In this document: one piece after another, positions 34,489-45,630 of the stretch
Layout: each line of letters opens with the position of its first letter
How positions within the stretch are numbered: the first letter of the stretch is position 1
Assembly (NCBI GenBank): GCA_950295325.1
Contig: OX485808.1
Coordinates: 13,890,501 to 13,954,500, forward strand
Direction of reading: 5' to 3'
DNA length: 64,000 nucleotides
DNA from: Polytrichum commune
Lineage: Eukaryota > Streptophyta > Polytrichopsida > Polytrichales > Polytrichaceae
Notes under the pieces: generated by a model
Databases searched by the model: none
What the model was told of the DNA's origin: nothing
What the model saw: only the letters and a program-made list of their open reading frames with translations
Translations under genes and position numbers: made by a program

Positions 34489-35899
34489 AGTGTCCATTTC
34501 ACATTTCAAGTGTCGATATGAATTCACATCCTATCAAAATCCTAAAATGACTATTCTGAGACCAAAAAGTTGTACCACAAGTTCCAAATGGGAAGTCAAT
34601 CTCACCCTCTCCACAACTTTGGAAACAAATTCATCCACTGCATTTGAAGTCCAATGTGTAGAATCAGGGTATTTCTCATAAAAATTCCTTTGAGTAGTAG
34701 CAACAACATCTCCCAATTCTTGCTACACCAAGGAAAAAATATATAAGAGTATGATAAATCACACATAATAAAAATAAGATGTAATAAAACATATAGTTAT
34801 AGAATTCAAAAAAAAAAACAAATACAAATACAAAAAAAAACGTGAAAAACTAATACTTTAGGAAAATAACCTAGTATAGAAATCCATTAAGAGCCTCAAT
34901 AATAAAAGGCAACCAAGTCTTATATTTTGATTTTTGTTTGGCATCAGCGGCAGTAAGATCTTCTTTGGAGATAACTTTTTTTAAATATGAACGTGGTTGT
35001 CCACCAATGCTTTGAATGCGGAAAAACTCATGAACAAGATTCGTACAAACATGGGATTTTTGGTTCCTCATGACAAAATAAAACAACCAATGATAAGCCA
35101 AGGAAAAGAAATATATAATAAAAAAATAAACTTAAAATAAAACCAAATGAACCGAACAAATAAAAAGAGATAAATGAAGGAATTATCACTTCATGTAAAG
35201 CTGCCAACATGGTTGCAATATCTCCCTTGACGTCCAAAATAATACTTTCAACAACATAATGTCAAGCATGATCATGTGTATGATTTCGATTAATAATGGG
35301 CAACTATGCTTGCAAACGGTGGTTTCCATCCCACATCATGAATGTTTTTCCAGATAAAACTTTAAGGTCCTCATCAGTTTGCAATATTTTTTCAAAAGCA
35401 TCATTTGTCCGTACCCAATTTTCACTCCATGATTCAATGATAATATCGGTAACATGTATTGTCTTCCCCTCATTGTTTTCCAAGGCCATGTAGAAAAACC
35501 CATTGCCCTCCATATAACCACAAGCAACAAAATGTGCAGCCAGGTTTATAACGTTATTTTTCAAAAAAGACCTAACAACAGACAATGCAACCATTCGACA
35601 TAGTGGAATGTTGAATTTTAATTTTTCCCTTGGTTGATACCTTAACCATTCAAGACGGAAAGATGTATTGACAGATTTTTTTTTTAAAAATGTATGGAAT
35701 TGCAATTCCAATTGATCTTCAGAAAGAGGTACAACTTCCATATCTAAAGCACAAAATATCATCCATATGAAAGATAAAAATAAATTAAAAGAAATATATA
35801 CATATGAAAAAAATCACATATTCAAACTAAAATAATATATAAAAACATTTATGAAAGTGAGAGTATACATAAGGAAAAACCACATATGTAAAAAAAATT

Positions 35900-36420
35900 C
35901 AAATTTCAATAAAGGTGGTCGTTAAACGGCCATCCTTGTTGAAGGAAAAAAAGTAAAGAAATGAGTGCATACATGAAGAAAGAAACACACATAGAATAGA
36001 ATCTGAAATTTCAATAAGGATGGCCGTTATTGGCCACCCTTGTTGGAGGAAAAAAAATGAAGGAAATGAGTGTATACATGAAGAAAGAAACATATATAGA
36101 AAAGAATATGAAATTTCAATAAGGGTGGAAATGAGTGTATACATGAAAAAAGAAACACATATACCAATAAATTTGAGATGCAACCAGGGGTGGCCGTTAA
36201 CGGACACACTTTTAGATGGAACAGACATAAAAAATATATGTATATATGTAATTTTATTTCAAAGAAATTATGTTGTTAAATGAAGACTAAAATCCAAAAA
36301 GGGTACCCTAAATTAGAAAATAGAAGTTAGCATCATAAAAAGGGTGGCCGTTGACGGCCACCCTAAACTAGAACACAGAAGTTGGCATCATAAAAAATGT
36401 GGCCGTTAACGGCTACCCAT
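35900..36420. repeat. Tandem units with GTTAAC-centred palindromes in a DGNHR intron
   Basis: Five copies of a palindrome of the form GGGTGGCCGTTnACGGCCACCC occur at 35914-35935, 36018-36039, 36187-36209, 36342-36364 and 36399-36418. The first two lie in roughly 105-bp tandem units (TTTCAATAAGG, then AATGAGTGTATACATGAA). The last are in a 60-bp unit (AGAAGTTGGCATCATAAAAA). One unit near 36300 has GGGTACCCT in place of the palindrome, as if the hairpin had been excised. Confidence 0.72.
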
Positions 36421-36756
36421 TTGGAAGAGAAATACACCTTGATTTGAGTCACTTTCCGGAGTTGCTATAACGTTTTCAAATATCCTAATTTATATCCGAA
36501 AAAAATCAAGTGCATAGATTATAGCCTTGCCATTTACTCCAATTTTTTTCAACAATTTTGGAGATGATATCAATTTTCTTACAATTTCGTTTGTACAACC
36601 TACCTCCATCTCCGCCTCAGAAGATTGTTCTTTTTTTTCGTATTGTATGGCGTATTTCTCCATGGTTGCACGTGAACGTACATGTCTTTTCCATTGGTCT
36701 ACGAGCTTGGATAAGGTGACCCAAAAATATATCAAACCATCCTTGCAGTTTCAACA

Positions 36757-37739
36757 TGTCGCGCACCTCTCCATGAGGAGTGCCCGAAACACCATGGGCA
36801 CAAGGGGGACGCTGGAGTGACACCCGGGACTTGTGGCGCCGTTGGTGAGAGGGCCCAAGTGATCCTAGTGTGGGTGAGGGCCCCGTGCGTTGGGAACGCC
36901 TCCCACCCACGGCGACTAGGAGGCACAAGCGTTAGGCCATGAGCTATGCGTAGCTCATGGCGTGGTGATTCTAGAATGCTCAAGATCACCTCAATCGGAG
37001 GTGTGAGCTAGGAGTTATGGCAATTTGAGTGGGGCGCTGTCCCGGGACAGTGCCCTGGTACAGCAGTGCCTGGGAGTGATTCCGGAGACTGCCAAGGTTC
37101 AAACAGGCATAACTCCCTCAAGACTTGCCGGAATGGGGCAAGTGAGGAGTCCATTGGCATCTACGTGAAGCGTAGATAAAGATGGAGTGGTTGATAGTTA
37201 TGATCAAACATCATACAAGGAAGTTGTGATGGTCTGAAGCTCCTGGGGCTTCTAGGCCCACCGGCTAAAGGAAAATGTCCACTTGGCCCCAACTCTTGGT
37301 AGAGAGACAAGAGGTTGGTTGACGGTGGGGTAGGGGCCCCGTGTAAAGTCCTAGAGGCTTATATGGGTGAGGTGGTGTGGCCTCATCCACCCGAGGCCGA
37401 ACGGCACGGCCTCCTTGGGCATTGGCCCAATGTGAGGCCATAGTTGCCTAGTATGGTTCTGGTTGTTGTAATGTTGCTCCGGCAATGCGATGATCAACAT
37501 AGGATTGGACTTCCATGGATGGAAGTCCACATTTGGGAATTGGTTACCGATTAAGGGGTGAGTCCCAAAAGCAACATAGGAGGGTTGGTTCCCTCCTAGG
37601 AACTATAAGGTCCGGGATAGGAGGAGGTAACCATTAGCATGGCGGAATGCGAAGGGTTAGCGCTCGTAACCTTTGCTAGAAACGAAAATTGGCAAGATTA
37701 TTAAGGGGGGGCTAGCAAGGGTTGCGACACAACACAAGC
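36757..37739 (+). mobile_element. Solo LTR (983 bp) of the 48.9-kb gypsy family
   Basis: It starts TGTCGCGCACCTCTCC and ends GGGTTGCGACA. It matches the two 974-bp LTRs at 48918 and 54996 along its whole length with scattered differences. A perfect 5-bp duplication CAACA flanks it (36752-36756 and 37740-37744), so it came from a complete insertion reduced by LTR recombination. It splits the space between the DGNHR and SWIM genes. Confidence 0.93.
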
Positions 37740-37744
37740 AAATA

Positions 37745-39349
37745 TGCAAGGATTACAAAGACGCGAAAACAATGGACGATGCCGAGACTAAGTATCATGT
37801 GATTCGTTCTTGGTGGTTGTCATCCGGATCTGACTCGGAAGAAGGCATTATTTGCCTTTTAGAGTGGTTGGATTTTTGGCACTTTCGTTACAGACAATGG
37901 GGTGGTCATATGCTATTTGTAAATACATATCAAAATTCATTATTCAATGTCATTCATTTTTCTTCCATTATCATATATATCTTATATTTTTATTATCCTC
38001 ATATTTTTATGTTGTTCATAGAATATGACAATAGAACAACGTGCGGAAATGCCAACATGCAACCTTACAGAGACTATACACAAAAAATGGCTTCAATTAT
38101 CTGGCAACAAGATGATTTATTTATATTAAGCTACAGTGGACGACATGATCCATGCCTTCATGCAAATTGCAAATCACCGGACATGATTGAAAGGAAGTCT
38201 GATGGTAAAGGTCTTGATTCGGCATCCTTGAAATTCAAAGCGTCTGCCATATGTGGAGTCTTAAAAATGTTGGTTGATGCCATGAAGTCTTATATAGGGG
38301 CAGAAGACGTCAACACTAGAGATTGTGCATTGGAAGGGTCAGAGTTCTTTGGTTCCACCAAACGCAAACTCAACCTATCACCGGGTGTTGATTGTGACTC
38401 TCATCGACCCGACAAAGTGAGTTATTTCATTCCTCGTCCCAACACCCGAGCAACTCGTCAACGCATAGAGGAATCGTTGAATTCTGCAATTCATGGTGTG
38501 GCTCATACCACATCTGTGTTAGAGATTGATTGTTTTGTTTCTAAGTGGCACATTGCAAGATTGCCACCCAACTCAGCCAAACGATGTTGGACACTGCAGG
38601 CCATTACAGGGACTATGTGCAATAACAAAATCGGGATTGGGAAACATGGCACACCTGCTCCAACATACAAAAGGTTCAGGAAGGAATTTTACTCTCCCAA
38701 CAATGTGGAGTATGAATTTTGGTTTTGCCTTGACGATATCAAACATTATGTGAGTGACAGTAAGAAGAAATATGTGTTGGATTGGCCTATAGTACCCAAC
38801 ACGTGGCCGGTGAAGATAGGTACCAATCTATCGAGAGAGGAGGTTTTGGCACTTAAAAATGTTGAATTTCAACTACAGCAGAGGGAGGCATTGTCCCCTC
38901 GTCGTAGGCTTTCAACAATCGCAACTCTTCCCAACCCTCGCTCGCATTTTTGTATGCCACCAAACCCGGACGTCCACCCTACATTCAGGTTTGGGAAGAC
39001 AGTGCGTCGTAATTCAATAGCACCGCTGGCGGATCACAAAAACAAATGGGAGAACACCGGACTCATGGAAGATTACTATGTGGTTGGGGTCACTGCCATT
39101 CTATATCCAGGCTTTGGAGTGATAATCAACATTGTCTCCAAGTAGGATATCACCTACCATGTCACAATTGGCGACATCCTGCATTGCACATGCCCTTATT
39201 TCACGAAAATGTCATCTCATGTATTGGGAAAAAAAAGAAAATGGGTGTATTGTAAACATCTTCATTATGTGTTTAGATTTTTGTGCAAGGTGGATTACGA
39301 GAGTGACAAGTTCATTCATGCACCTACATATACCTATAATGAGGTAATG
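37745..39349 (+). pseudogene. SWIM zinc-finger protein gene, decayed
   Basis: An almost continuous frame runs to 39349, broken by TAG at 39143-39145. After that stop it reads on in frame through HCTCPYFTKMSSHVLG and YCKHLHYVF, a CxC...CxH SWIM finger (39185-39259). A likely intron (37919-38021, GTAAAT...TCATAG) joins to a frame reading CNLTETIHKKWLQLSGNKM and ATVDDMIHAFMQIANHR, typical of such plant proteins; that frame has a TAA and a TGA before the main frame resumes. Conserved-looking segments follow: KWHIARLPPNSAKRCWTLQA, GTPAPTYKRFRKEF and EFWFCLDDIKHYV. SWIM fingers occur in MULE-type transposases and in FAR1/FHY3. I cannot say which family this is, only that the finger is clear. Confidence 0.65.
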
Positions 39350-39510
39350 TGACTACTTGAACTTGCTGATATTGTAGAATGTGAGTAGTATTGCAAGTGT
39401 TCTATTAAGCAACATATATTTGAATGTCAATAAATGGCATGTTTTGGTTTGGATTATTATAATAAAAATTAGCTATGGACTGAAAGTATTTCAAATGATT
39501 CAGTAACTTC
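39322..39510 (+). repeat. Duplicated 3' end of the SWIM gene, copy 1 (partner 39893-40078)
   Basis: CACCTACATATACCTATAAT through TTTGGATTATTATAATAAAA and AAATGATTCAG is repeated about 570 bp downstream with roughly 85% similarity by eye. The phrase GAGCGGTTTGA is also repeated (39540 and 39869). A tRNA-like sequence lies between the copies. Confidence 0.7.
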
Positions 39511-39564
39511 AATTCTATTTAGACTACGACCCAACCGTGAGCGGTTTGATTGATTCACATGAAT

Positions 39565-39805
39565 AAATAATAACAAGTTTCTAAAAATAAAAAATAATCG
39601 AGAAGATTCTACGCACATCTGCGTAGTAACCTCTTCTTGGTATCCGCCTATAAATTATTCCTACTTTATCATTAGCTCAATTTGGGATAGCACCAGTCAA
39701 TGTAACCAACCGGATTCGAACCCGGGTTGATCCAGACCTAATACCAGTCTCTTACACAATTCGCATCTACAGGCGGATGTCTCAAAACCTAGTAGCTACC
39801 TACAT
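39565..39805 (-). mobile_element. Possible tRNA-derived SINE
   Basis: On the minus strand, GTAAGAGACTGGTATTAGG is followed by CCCGGGTTCGAATCCGG, which resembles a tRNA anticodon arm and a strong pol III B box (GGGTTCGAATCC at 39713-39724). A T-rich end, ATTATTTTTTATTTTT, is near 39580. I do not see a clear A box, and target duplications were not found. Confidence 0.45.
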
Positions 39806-40224
39806 ATTGACTATTTCTAATATCTAATTTCCTTGCTTTTGTAGATTGTGGGCCTTAACTCAGTCCATGAGCGGTTTGAGTGGTTCACAATTATGACACC
39901 TACATAAACGTATAATGAGGTTATGCACCTACTTGAACTTGTTGGTGTTGTGGAATGTGAGTAGTTGTGCAAGTGTTGGTTGTAACTACATGTATAAGGA
40001 TGTCAATAAATGACATGTATTGGTTTGGATTATTATAATAAAAATCAGCAATGGATTGAAAGTGTTTAAAATGATCCATGGCAATAGGGCCCTTTCACGT
40101 ATGCTTCATTTAAAATACTGGCAATTTACAATTGAAAATATACAATTAATTTGTCAAAATTCTGGTTATGTACCTTAAACCCGTGTGTCTTTACTAAATT
40201 TGGAGTCATTGCTCATATGTTACT

Positions 40225-40350
40225 GCTCATTGCTCATGTGTTACTGCTCATCGCTCACCACTCACTGCTCATCGCTCATAAGATAGCTTCCCTCTTCTAT
40301 GGAGGATGAGTTTATTGTCCGGCCTCAAGAGGCCGGAGAAGCCCAACTCA
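40225..40350 (-). repeat. Subterminal repeat, inverted partner of 30618-30690
   Basis: It contains GCTCATCGCTCACCACTCAC and related units, then AAGATAGC and GAAGCCCAACTC, mirroring the left subterminal region. If this was once near the right end, about 4 kb (40351 to about 44270) has been added between it and the right terminal repeat. Confidence 0.65.
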
Positions 40351-41434
40351 ATAAAAATTTAATTTTCAAAAATAGATCTGGACCATAGATTTCATATCTG
40401 GTTTTTTTCAAAACCTAAGGTGTTGGCAAGTTTTTTTTTTCTCTCTCTCTCTCTCTCTCTATACTTAGTTCTTACCATGCCTTGGATGAACAGATTGGGT
40501 AGAAAAACATAACCCTAATGAACTAAATGTTCTAGGGCATAGAAGTTTCTTTTACCTAAATGATAATAGCCGTGGATCTTACACTAAAGATCTACGGACA
40601 GGAGCATTTACCTAATCACATATGAGGTAAGAGGAAGCATGAGAGCCTCCTTTCAAAGGTTAAACCACTTATGGTGTTTACCTTAAGTAACTTCTTGGTT
40701 TAGGGTAAACTAGTGGAGATTGGTGGAAGGTGTACATCGCTTACCTCAATAGTGTACCACTAGAAGCTCAAATGGCCAGGGAAAAGGTAGTATACTTGAT
40801 TGTTCTAAGCATTCTTTGATACAAACCATATGATTTTACCGTTTATATTTGTGTGACATAGATAACAATTGGGTTCTGTTGATATTCACCTCGTGTACGT
40901 GACTAATCCTCATTTTGTGTTGGTTGGTTGCATGGGCACAGGTGAGGCAGACCCTTCACATTTTGAACGGCCATCCTAGGTTTTGTATCTTATCTTCATG
41001 CAAAAGTATTATGTGTACAATGCTTACTGTGAAGCATTTTTTACTTGTGAATGATACGTGAAGCTTGTATATACTTGAGTTTGGTGTGCACATACTTGAC
41101 TGAGAGCCATATACCTCTTTGACCATGTAATAGTATGTATCGGACATGTCATACATTGCATTAGTTTAATTATGAGCAATATGGCTTACAACCTTAGTAG
41201 TTTGAATACTCAAAGGTGTTAGTAAAAGTTTTAGACAAATACCAAGCGGAAATAGTTGTAAATATTTATAAGTAACTTTGCAATGGTTTGACCAAGAGGG
41301 ATGGTCCCACCCACCCTCCCGGGATTTGGAAGGTTTATTAGATATGCTATGGAATGATTTGGCCTTTGAACAAAAGGATGTTAAAAGAGGGAACTATGCT
41401 TGAAGGTAAGCATAGATCTGCTCAAGCAATGCCC

Positions 41435-41482
<48 letters not shown>

Positions 41483-43960
41483 CTACTTCTTGATTTATGG
41501 GCTCCCTTCTAAAAACATCAACGGGCTGCCCATGAAAGAAAGAATACAGTATATAAACGGGAGTTGGAGTCCCTGAAAGCACTTCCATAGGGGCTTAACC
41601 ACTACCCCTTTAGTTGATCTCTACAGTGCAGACTGACAGAGTACGCCGTGTAGACAGACGACTGTAAGGGAGGAGAGAGTGTATTTGCGTGAACAGTCTG
41701 AATGAGCAGGAGTGTCACAGCTGAATGTTTGTACACAGCCCTGAATTGCCGAAGGCTTCACAGTATTTGTGCTACTTCGGGTCTCTGCTCTGAGGAGTTG
41801 TGAATAGGGAATACAGTACAGGGTCACTGAATTTTTCAAGATGAGCAAAAACTCATCACCAGACGACTTTAAGGTGTAGAATCTGATGGTTCGGCCTTAA
41901 GTATACTTGAAGAAAGATCAGAATACATGGAGTATCAGTTTCTTGTACTTTGCATTTCTTGATTGCATGATGTTTTTTCATTATATGCAATCCAATATAT
42001 AGAGTATGATACTTATTTCCATGAAAGTAGCATTGCCTTGTTGACATCCATAACAAGTAAGATGGTCCGCCTACACCTGTTGTACGCTCTACTAATCTAT
42101 CTCGTGGTAATTGGGGAGCATGGGCACAGGTGAGGACCTCTTCTACAAGTGCAACGCACCTTCCGAAGAAATTGTCCAACTCATCACAATCTTTCTTGAA
42201 CTTTCTCTTTGAAACCCAGAAAATTGGTGATGAATATTATCATTCTTGATAATTCTTTTTTGAAATCTACTCTATGAACTGATAAATAAGTACTATGGCT
42301 GTCGATATAAGACGGTTGGAAGTAATGGCTATACTCTGAACAATAAGGGAGTCATAGAGAAATCCCATGATCTTTCTTGCTATTACTGTGCTCCAATATT
42401 CATTAGGCTGAACAATACATTTCTGGCCTGTTAAAACACTGATGCTAACAAAGCCGGACAGAGACAGAGAATAAATACAGTATCGGGAATGGTAATTCTC
42501 GGTCGTCTTGCTTTACTAAGAAATAATCATCAGAATCTGATGTTCAAGACAGTCATTGTGAGAACATAGAAGGTGCTACATATACTAATATTGTGGGCAC
42601 GACAGAAGTCTGGTTGCTACGGATGTACTTATGATAAGCGTCGATATTGGATATATGAATAAATAAGGGAGAGATGTATATTTCTGAGGAGTTTCTCAAG
42701 AGAAAACGACCCCGGAAACACACTTATAATCTCTACTGTTTATATATTGCTGGATGAGGGATGAACCAGGAATTCTGATGCTTCCTCCTAATGATATTTG
42801 GTCACATGACTATGAGGATTGCCTGATTCTCCATTTATTATCCATATACATAAGGTCTTATAGATGTATCTGACATCGAGTTATTGATACAGTCAGATTA
42901 TATGCGACCTTAATGATAACATAAGTAATACTGAGCTGTTTATTCACGGATTTGTCCTTCATATACGACTAATCTTTGAATACATGGGTAAGTGATTATT
43001 ATTGCAAAAGAATGAAGGATTCTAATCATACCCAAGAATGCTCTCAGATCTAATAAGAAAGAGAGAGGCTATGATAGAGTACAGACTTACCCACAAGCTG
43101 AAGTGGTAGTGTGTCCTTCTATAAAGAGCAATATACACAAATACGTTCAGGATTCGGATAAAATACATGAATAATAGGCGGTCCCACATAACCGTCTACA
43201 TAATTATGTGATTGTTCAGAAAATCCGAGGAAGTCTTTTGACTTACAGCAGATACTAGTGATTGGGATGGACTTAAAAGGATATACATGAGAAGTATAGT
43301 TGAGCTACTGGGAATAGCTCTGATCCATGAGATTCCATATATAAGTGACTGTAATATAAGAGTGAGTGATTAACTGGGCTGGTCCCAATAGCATATGAGG
43401 TTTTTCACTCAAGGAAAAAAGTGAACAGAGAGACGAATATCTACGGATAGTATGGTGAAAAGCGATAGTCCTCTTCTGTATTACTGAAGTAAGATATGGG
43501 TGACGCAATAAGAAGAGTTCGGATATACCCACTTGGGGGACATGTGTAACCGAAGTGATGGATACCTGTTATGAAAACAGAAGAACAAGGGTGAAAGAGT
43601 CCTATAGCTAGGATAGGATAATTCATTCTTGAAGAATGGTTCCTTCCAGAAATGAGTGTGATGATCCTGAATGAATAATAGATGATATACTTAATTGTAA
43701 TCATACGGTAACAGGACTTAATATAAGTTCATGTATCTTTACCGAGGGATTGTCTGTCAAAAAACACACAAAACATACTATACCTGGAAAATTATCAAGA
43801 CCCTGCACTGACAGGGATGTATGTTGTCAGTTACTTTACGTAACAAGACCACACAATAAGGTTGACATAACCAATTGTGACAAGACTCTAATCCGGACAA
43901 GATTAGTCAGCTCTCTTGTAGTAGCTCCTTAGCGATTTTTTTTTGTGCAATTTTTTTTTC
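40351..43960. other. No gene seen; CT microsatellites and unidentified sequence
   Basis: Pure CT runs lie at 40441-40460 and 41437-41480. GCATGGGCACAGGTGAGG occurs twice (40930-40947 and 42118-42135). From about 42180 to 43940 the sequence is of mixed composition with no long frame and no recognised motif. It may be an insertion within the large TIR element. Confidence 0.4.
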
Positions 43961-43963
43961 GCA

Positions 43964-44209
43964 ATGGCTGGTTACTCACAATTTCGGTTTGGTAGTAGCC
44001 AAGATGAGGATGACCTCATTGGTAGTGAGAATTATTTTGAGCCCTCAAGGCAATTTCCAAGAAGTGTTTTTAGGGCTTATGTTCAACACCCTTCTCCACT
44101 TGCAAGGAATTTGAGGGAAGAGTTTGAAGGAGGAAGAGAGATAGAGAAAGAGAATGATGTAGAAATTGTGGAACGGCCGATTGAGACCACAAGGATGGGC
44201 CAAACTTGA
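43964..44209 (+). CDS. Small acidic/basic ORF next to the right terminal repeat, unknown
   Basis: An 81-residue frame starting MAGYSQFRFGSSQDEDDLIG and containing PSRQFPRSVFRAYVQHPS. I do not recognise it, but charge patterning (EFEGGREIEKENDVEIVERP) is more protein-like than in neighbouring chance frames. It could be a first exon. A start 21 bases upstream is also in frame. Confidence 0.3.
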   Translation: MAGYSQFRFGSSQDEDDLIGSENYFEPSRQFPRSVFRAYVQHPSPLARNLREEFEGGREIEKENDVEIVERPIETTRMGQT

Positions 44210-44536
44210 GAATTGGCAATTTGACAATTTTCATTATCTTTTGAATAAAATTGAACATTATATTACACAATTATTATTAACACAATTCTTGTTGAAATCT
44301 TTTGATACAATGTGAATGTAGAGAATTATGGTTTTTTATCACAAAAAATCTTCACCATTAGGTGAACTTCTCTTCACCGGTGGACTTCTCCGCTAAACTT
44401 CTCCTCTAGGTGTTTAGACTTCAACCGGTCAAGACTCCTTAAGAAATATTTTATTGCCTTTAATTCTTCTCCGACACATCCACCATTTGCCTCATATAAC
44501 CATGTCTTGGCCAAACATTCTTGACCGACCAGAGGC

Positions 44537-44563
44537 CTTCTCCACCGTAGTGTAAACCGGCCC
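44537..44563 (-). repeat. Right terminal inverted repeat of the large element
   Basis: Exact complement of 30432-30458 over 27 bp, followed by TAA (44564-44566). Confidence 0.8.
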
Positions 44564-44689
44564 TAAGTATCTCCAACGTCCGCACTTCTATCATTAGCCT
44601 TATGCCAGCCACGTAATGTCTCGCAATTTCTTCCTGGCTATGTTATATCAATGTTATATCGGACTATGTTATATCTCATAATAAAATAC

Positions 44690-45090
44690 ACGGTAACCTT
44701 CATGATAACCGTTGAAGAAATCAACCTCCAATTTAGTAATATCACCCTTTAAAGTAGGACGCACAATAGGCATAGGAACCATACGACATAAAGGTACAAG
44801 CAAGCGTAATTTGGGTCCAACACGGATTGAAGAAATTGTGGCAGTAGAATTGACCTTTCGTTTGTCCGTAAGTTCTTACATTTTTCTTGATAGGTTTTAT
44901 TATAACTATCATTGTCTTCATCGAAGTCAAAATCATTGAGGGGTTCATGTAATTTTTTCTTTATCTTATTATGAAGATTTGATGAGATGCCCTAATCATG
45001 ATGAACTTGTACGGATGGACGATCTTGAGTTGAATTTTTGGTGGAATCATCATCAGTGGAATTAAGAACCATTTTCTCTACATCCATTGT
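44690..45090 (-). pseudogene. Second, partial DGNHR-family gene fragment
   Basis: The minus-strand translation at 44850-44700 (PKLRLLVPLCRMVPMPIVRP, then LEVDFFNGYHEGYRVFY) aligns with LKFNIPLCRMVALSVVR, then AAHFVACGYMEGNGFFY of the first copy. Upstream, a start at about 45086 (MDVEKMVLNSTDDDSTKNST) has an in-frame stop. It lies just outside the right terminal repeat of the large element and is truncated. Confidence 0.6.
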
Positions 45091-45224
45091 TTGGTTCTAA
45101 ATGCAAACAATGAAGTAAGTTATAGAAATCATTTTGATGAACTAAATTTTAGAATGTCAATAAAGATTGCAAAAGGGAACATAAAAGAAGAGGATGTAGA
45201 GAAATAAGAATACATGTAGCAACA

Positions 45225-45630
45225 ATAGATCCAATACCAACACGAGTGGAAGAAAAACACTACCAACAGAAACATAGCAGCAACAACAATACCAGCTCCA
45301 GCACAAGAACAATAGCAGAAACAAAGCCGAAACAACAACAACATGAACAGAGCCTGAACAACACCAACACCAGTAACAGAGCACCAACACCAACAGAAGA
45401 ACAACACCAATAACAACAACAAATAAGTAACTGAACCCAGTAACACCAACGCCATGAATAATACCACTACTAGTACTAGCAACAACAACAAAATATTAGT
45501 AACTAGACCTAGTAACACCAACACCAACACCAACACCACTATAAGTAGTAGCAACACATGAGCAATAACAATACAAGAGAAACAACAATAATAGTAGCAA
45601 CAACAACAACAACACACAACCACCAACAGG
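45225..45630 (+). repeat. CAA/CAG-rich low-complexity tract
   Basis: About 400 bp of AACAACAACA, ACCAACACCAACA and similar triplets. Long frames through it (poly-Val/Leu on the minus strand) are products of the repeat and not genes. Confidence 0.85.

Larger units (their letters stand above)
31480..36735 (-). pseudogene. DGNHR-motif protein gene, decayed and interrupted
   Basis: Coding-like blocks on the minus strand, 5' to 3', are: about 36735-36490 (RSRATMEKYAIQYEKKEQ); 35762-35180 (LKFNIPLCRMVALSVVRSFL, then GKTFMMWDGNHRLQA, a stop in place of the expected Trp, then HYVVESIILDVKGDIATML); 35100-34871 (VHEFFRIQSIGGQPRSYLKK); 34716-34534 (STHWTSNAVDEFVSKVVERV); and 31800-31480 (EKLWMLATLAIDISMKIKWL). 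DGNHR at 35316-35330 recalls the ParB/sulfiredoxin-type D-G-x-H-R signature, which binds nucleotides; that link is only suggestive. Introns are likely between blocks. Several stops make it a pseudogene. A paralogous exon lies at 44700-44850. Confidence 0.55.
30432..44563. mobile_element. Large TIR-bounded element (14.1 kb) with divergent DGNHR and SWIM genes
   Basis: The left end (30432) and right end (44563) are inverted copies identical over 27 bp, starting GGGCCGGTTTACACTACGGT. Both sides are flanked by TAA (30429-30431 and 44564-44566), a 3-bp duplication of the TWA type used by PIF/Harbinger elements. Subterminal inverted repeats rich in GCTCAC also occur (30618-30685 against 40225-40350). 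Inside lie two decayed genes in divergent orientation plus later insertions. I see no PIF-type DDE transposase, so either this is a non-autonomous element that swallowed genes, or the DGNHR/SWIM pair is its own machinery. The pairing of ends 14 kb apart could also come from two members of a MITE family. Confidence 0.55.

Noticed and set aside
35900-36420. A CRISPR-like array
   Set aside because: The units are tandem duplications with similar spacers, only five in number and of variable length, in a plant nuclear context with no cas genes.
36527-36756. A plus-strand N-terminal extension of the SWIM gene upstream of the solo LTR
   Set aside because: The frame is in phase once the LTR is removed, but the minus-strand reading is more protein-like; I could not decide and did not add it to the SWIM gene.
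36597-37739. Conserved ORFs such as the one at 36617-36928 that recur near 49.0 and 55.1 kb
   Set aside because: They recur because they lie in copies of the same LTR, not because they encode a protein.
45129-45626. 165-aa hydrophobic ORF that looks like many membrane helices
   Set aside because: It is the translation of the CAA/CAG repeat tract on the opposite strand and has no real sequence complexity.
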